NCBI GenBank assembly: GCA_002418825.1
Contig: DIEW01000030.1
Coordinates: forward strand, 1-31,652
DNA: 31,652 bases
Origin: Syntrophaceae bacterium UBA5764
GTDB taxonomy: Bacteria; Desulfobacterota; Syntrophia; Syntrophales; Smithellaceae
Direction: 5' to 3'
The notes beneath the pieces are model-generated. The model was not told the origin of the DNA. It searched no databases and saw only the letters and a list, made by a program, of their open reading frames with translations. Position 1 is the stretch's first letter; the number at the start of each line of letters is the position of its first letter. The translations under genes were made by a program, and so were the position numbers. This document shows positions 29,920-31,652 of the stretch, one piece after another.

Positions 29920-31652
29920 ATGAAGTACGAACCGCAAAAGATTGAAGAAAAGTGGCAGACAAAGTGGGAAAACGAAAAAACTTTTAAAGTCACGGAAGAC
30001 AAAGACAAACAAAAATATTATCTGCTGGAGATGTTCCCCTACCCTTCCGGCAAAATCCATATCGGCCATGTCCGCAATTACACTATTGGCGATGTCGTCG
30101 CCCGCTACAAGCGCATGAGAGGATTCAATGTTCTGCATCCGATGGGCTGGGACGCTTTCGGCCTGCCCGCGGAAAACGCCGCCATCGAGCACAAAATTCA
30201 TCCCCTGAAATGGACAAACGAAAACATCGCCCACATGAAAAAGCAGCTTAAACGCATGGGTCTCAGCTATGATTGGGACAGAGAAGTTTCCACCTGCGAG
30301 CCGAAATATTACCGCTGGGAACAACTTTTCTTTATCTGGATGTACGAAAAAGGCCTCGCTTACAAAAAACGCTCCACAGTAAATTATTGCGGTAAGTGCG
30401 AAACAGTGCTCGCCAACGAGCAGGTGGAAGCGGGTCTTTGCTGGCGCTGCTCCACGGAAGTAACAGAAAAAACATTAGACCAATGGTTTTTTAAAATCAC
30501 CGCTTACGTTGAGGAACTGCTTGAATATTGCGATAAATTGCCCGGCTGGCCGGAAAAAGTGCTTACCATGCAGAAAAACTGGATCGGCAAAAGCTACGGC
30601 TGCGAAGTTGATTTTCCGATGGCTGAGGGAAAAGGCTCAATCAAAGTATTTACCACTCGTCAGGACACGCTCTTCGGCGCCACATTCATGCTCGTGGCCG
30701 CGGAGCATCCGCTGGTAATGGAATTGGCTAAAGGTAAACCGTGCGAAAAAGAAGTTGTTCGGTTCGTGGAAAAAGTAAAAAAACAGGACAAGCTGATGCG
30801 CACGTCCGAATATTACGAAAAGGAAGGGCTCTTTCTCGAATCCTATTGTAAAAATCCGCTCACCGGAAAAGAGATGCCTATTTACGCCGCAAACTTTGTT
30901 CTGGCTGATTACGGCACCGGTTGCGTTATGGCCGTTCCCACGCATGATCAGCGCGACTTTGAATTCGCCAAAAAATTCAATCTGCCGCTGATTGTTGTCA
31001 TCCAGCCGAAAGACAAAGCTCTCGATCCGGCCATGATGACCGAAGCCTACGTGGACGAAGGCGTTTTAGTAAATTCCGGACAGTTCAACGGCATGGAAAA
31101 CACAAAGGTGCTCGAAGTCATCGCCGACTTTCTGGAAAAAGAAGGAAAAGGAAAACGCACCATTCAATACCGTCTGCGTGACTGGGGAATTTCGCGCCAG
31201 CGTTACTGGGGCGCGCCGATTCCCATGATCAACTGCGATAAATGTGGCATTGTGCCCGTGCCGGAAAAAGATTTGCCGGTAATTCTGCCGGAAAACGTGA
31301 AATTAAGTTCCGGGGGCGGCTCGCCGCTGGCGGCGCTCACTGAATTTGTGGAGACAAAATGCCCCCAATGCGGCGGTAAGGCCAAAAGAGAAACGGACAC
31401 CATGGATACCTTTGTGGAATCTTCCTGGTATTTCGACCGCTTCTGCTGCCCGGATTTTGACAGCAAACCGGGGCTGGAGCGCAAAAAACTCGACTACTGG
31501 ATGCCGGTGGACCAATACATCGGCGGCGTGGAACACGCCATTTTGCATCTGCTTTACGCGCGTTTCTACACGAAGATGCTGCGCGACTTCGGCGTAATCG
31601 GCGCGGACGAACCTTTCACCAACCTGCTCACGCAGGGCATGGTCTGCAAGGA
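29920..31652 (+). CDS. leuS: Leucyl-tRNA synthetase (5' part; gene runs off the right edge)
   Basis: About 577 residues are present and the frame is still open at the right edge. The protein starts MKYEPQKIEEKWQTKW and has the class I HIGH motif (residues 47-50, in GKIHIGHVRNYTIG) and the LeuRS phrase GWDAFGLPAENAA. The editing domain is present, with TTRQDTLFGATFMLV and GTGCVMAVPTHDQRDFEFA, and the zinc-type segment CPQCGGKAKRETDTMDTFVE. The KMSKS motif and anticodon-binding part lie outside the window. A GGGAG lies nine bases before the ATG. It is unrelated in function to the upstream salvage genes. Confidence 0.97.
   Translation, partial: MKYEPQKIEEKWQTKWENEKTFKVTEDKDKQKYYLLEMFPYPSGKIHIGHVRNYTIGDVVARYKRMRGFNVLHPMGWDAFGLPAENAAIEHKIHPLKWTNENIAHMKKQLKRMGLSYDWDREVSTCEPKYYRWEQLFFIWMYEKGLAYKKRSTVNYCGKCETVLANEQVEAGLCWRCSTEVTEKTLDQWFFKITAYVEELLEYCDKLPGWPEKVLTMQKNWIGKSYGCEVDFPMAEGKGSIKVFTTRQDTLFGATFMLVAAEHPLVMELAKGKPCEKEVVRFVEKVKKQDKLMRTSEYYEKEGLFLESYCKNPLTGKEMPIYAANFVLADYGTGCVMAVPTHDQRDFEFAKKFNLPLIVVIQPKDKALDPAMMTEAYVDEGVLVNSGQFNGMENTKVLEVIADFLEKEGKGKRTIQYRLRDWGISRQRYWGAPIPMINCDKCGIVPVPEKDLPVILPENVKLSSGGGSPLAALTEFVETKCPQCGGKAKRETDTMDTFVESSWYFDRFCCPDFDSKPGLERKKLDYWMPVDQYIGGVEHAILHLLYARFYTKMLRDFGVIGADEPFTNLLTQGMVCK

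Noticed and set aside
1..31652. CRISPR array, tRNA, rRNA, insertion sequence or prophage
   Set aside because: No regularly spaced repeats, tRNA-like cloverleaf, rRNA signature, transposase, integrase or phage structural protein was seen in reading both strands.

Overview
The window reads as a chromosomal segment of a Gram-negative bacterium with about mid-range GC, most likely a deltaproteobacterium in the broad sense (Desulfobacterota, perhaps Syntrophales). That placement is inference. It rests on a type II secretion operon with GspN and an actin-like GspL, an LL-diaminopimelate aminotransferase beside dapF, DUF748 and YkgJ proteins, and a MinD-like ATPase paired with a degenerate J-domain/RodZ-like protein. 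There is no rRNA, tRNA, CRISPR array, insertion sequence or phage gene.

Layout. From 1 to about 25,157 every gene lies on the minus strand; from about 25,248 to the end every gene lies on the plus strand. Left edge: the 5' part of a HerA-like YjgR ATPase gene and a YkgJ-type cysteine-cluster protein. Positions 1265-2967: a two-gene unit of a PET-hydrolase/cutinase-like secreted polyesterase followed by a divergent lipase-specific foldase (Lif). Positions 3342-6648: a YchF-like P-loop protein and a large AsmA-like DUF748 protein. Positions 6749-8793: dapL and dapF. Positions 8793-22549: a compact type II secretion operon, transcribed in the order gspF-G-H-I-J-K-L-M-N-C-A-(GspB-like TPR)-D-E and running with a one-base overlap into dapF. 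Positions 22770-25157: a periplasmic metallo-beta-lactamase-fold hydrolase, the J-domain/HTH protein and the MinD-like ATPase. Plus strand: a SpoIID-domain protein, an AmpG-like permease, a MurU-like nucleotidyltransferase and an AmgK-like sugar kinase, which together look like peptidoglycan turnover and salvage, then leuS cut by the right edge.

How the parts fit. The esterase has a Sec signal peptide, a complete Ser148-Asp194-His225 triad, the GHSMGGGG nucleophile elbow, the substrate-stacking Trp and the C-terminal disulfide of the LCC/Thermobifida cutinase group. The gene after it encodes an inner-membrane-anchored Lif-like protein. Classical Lif proteins fold family I lipases in the periplasm before release through the type II system. 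A PETase-fold enzyme with its own Lif partner, about 6 kb from a nearly complete type II apparatus, is the most interesting feature here and suggests a secreted-polyesterase system whose folding requirement differs from known PET hydrolases.

All assignments come from reading translated sequences and motifs. No database search was run. Start sites were chosen from Shine-Dalgarno matches, overlaps and family length, and several genes seem to use GTG or TTG starts.
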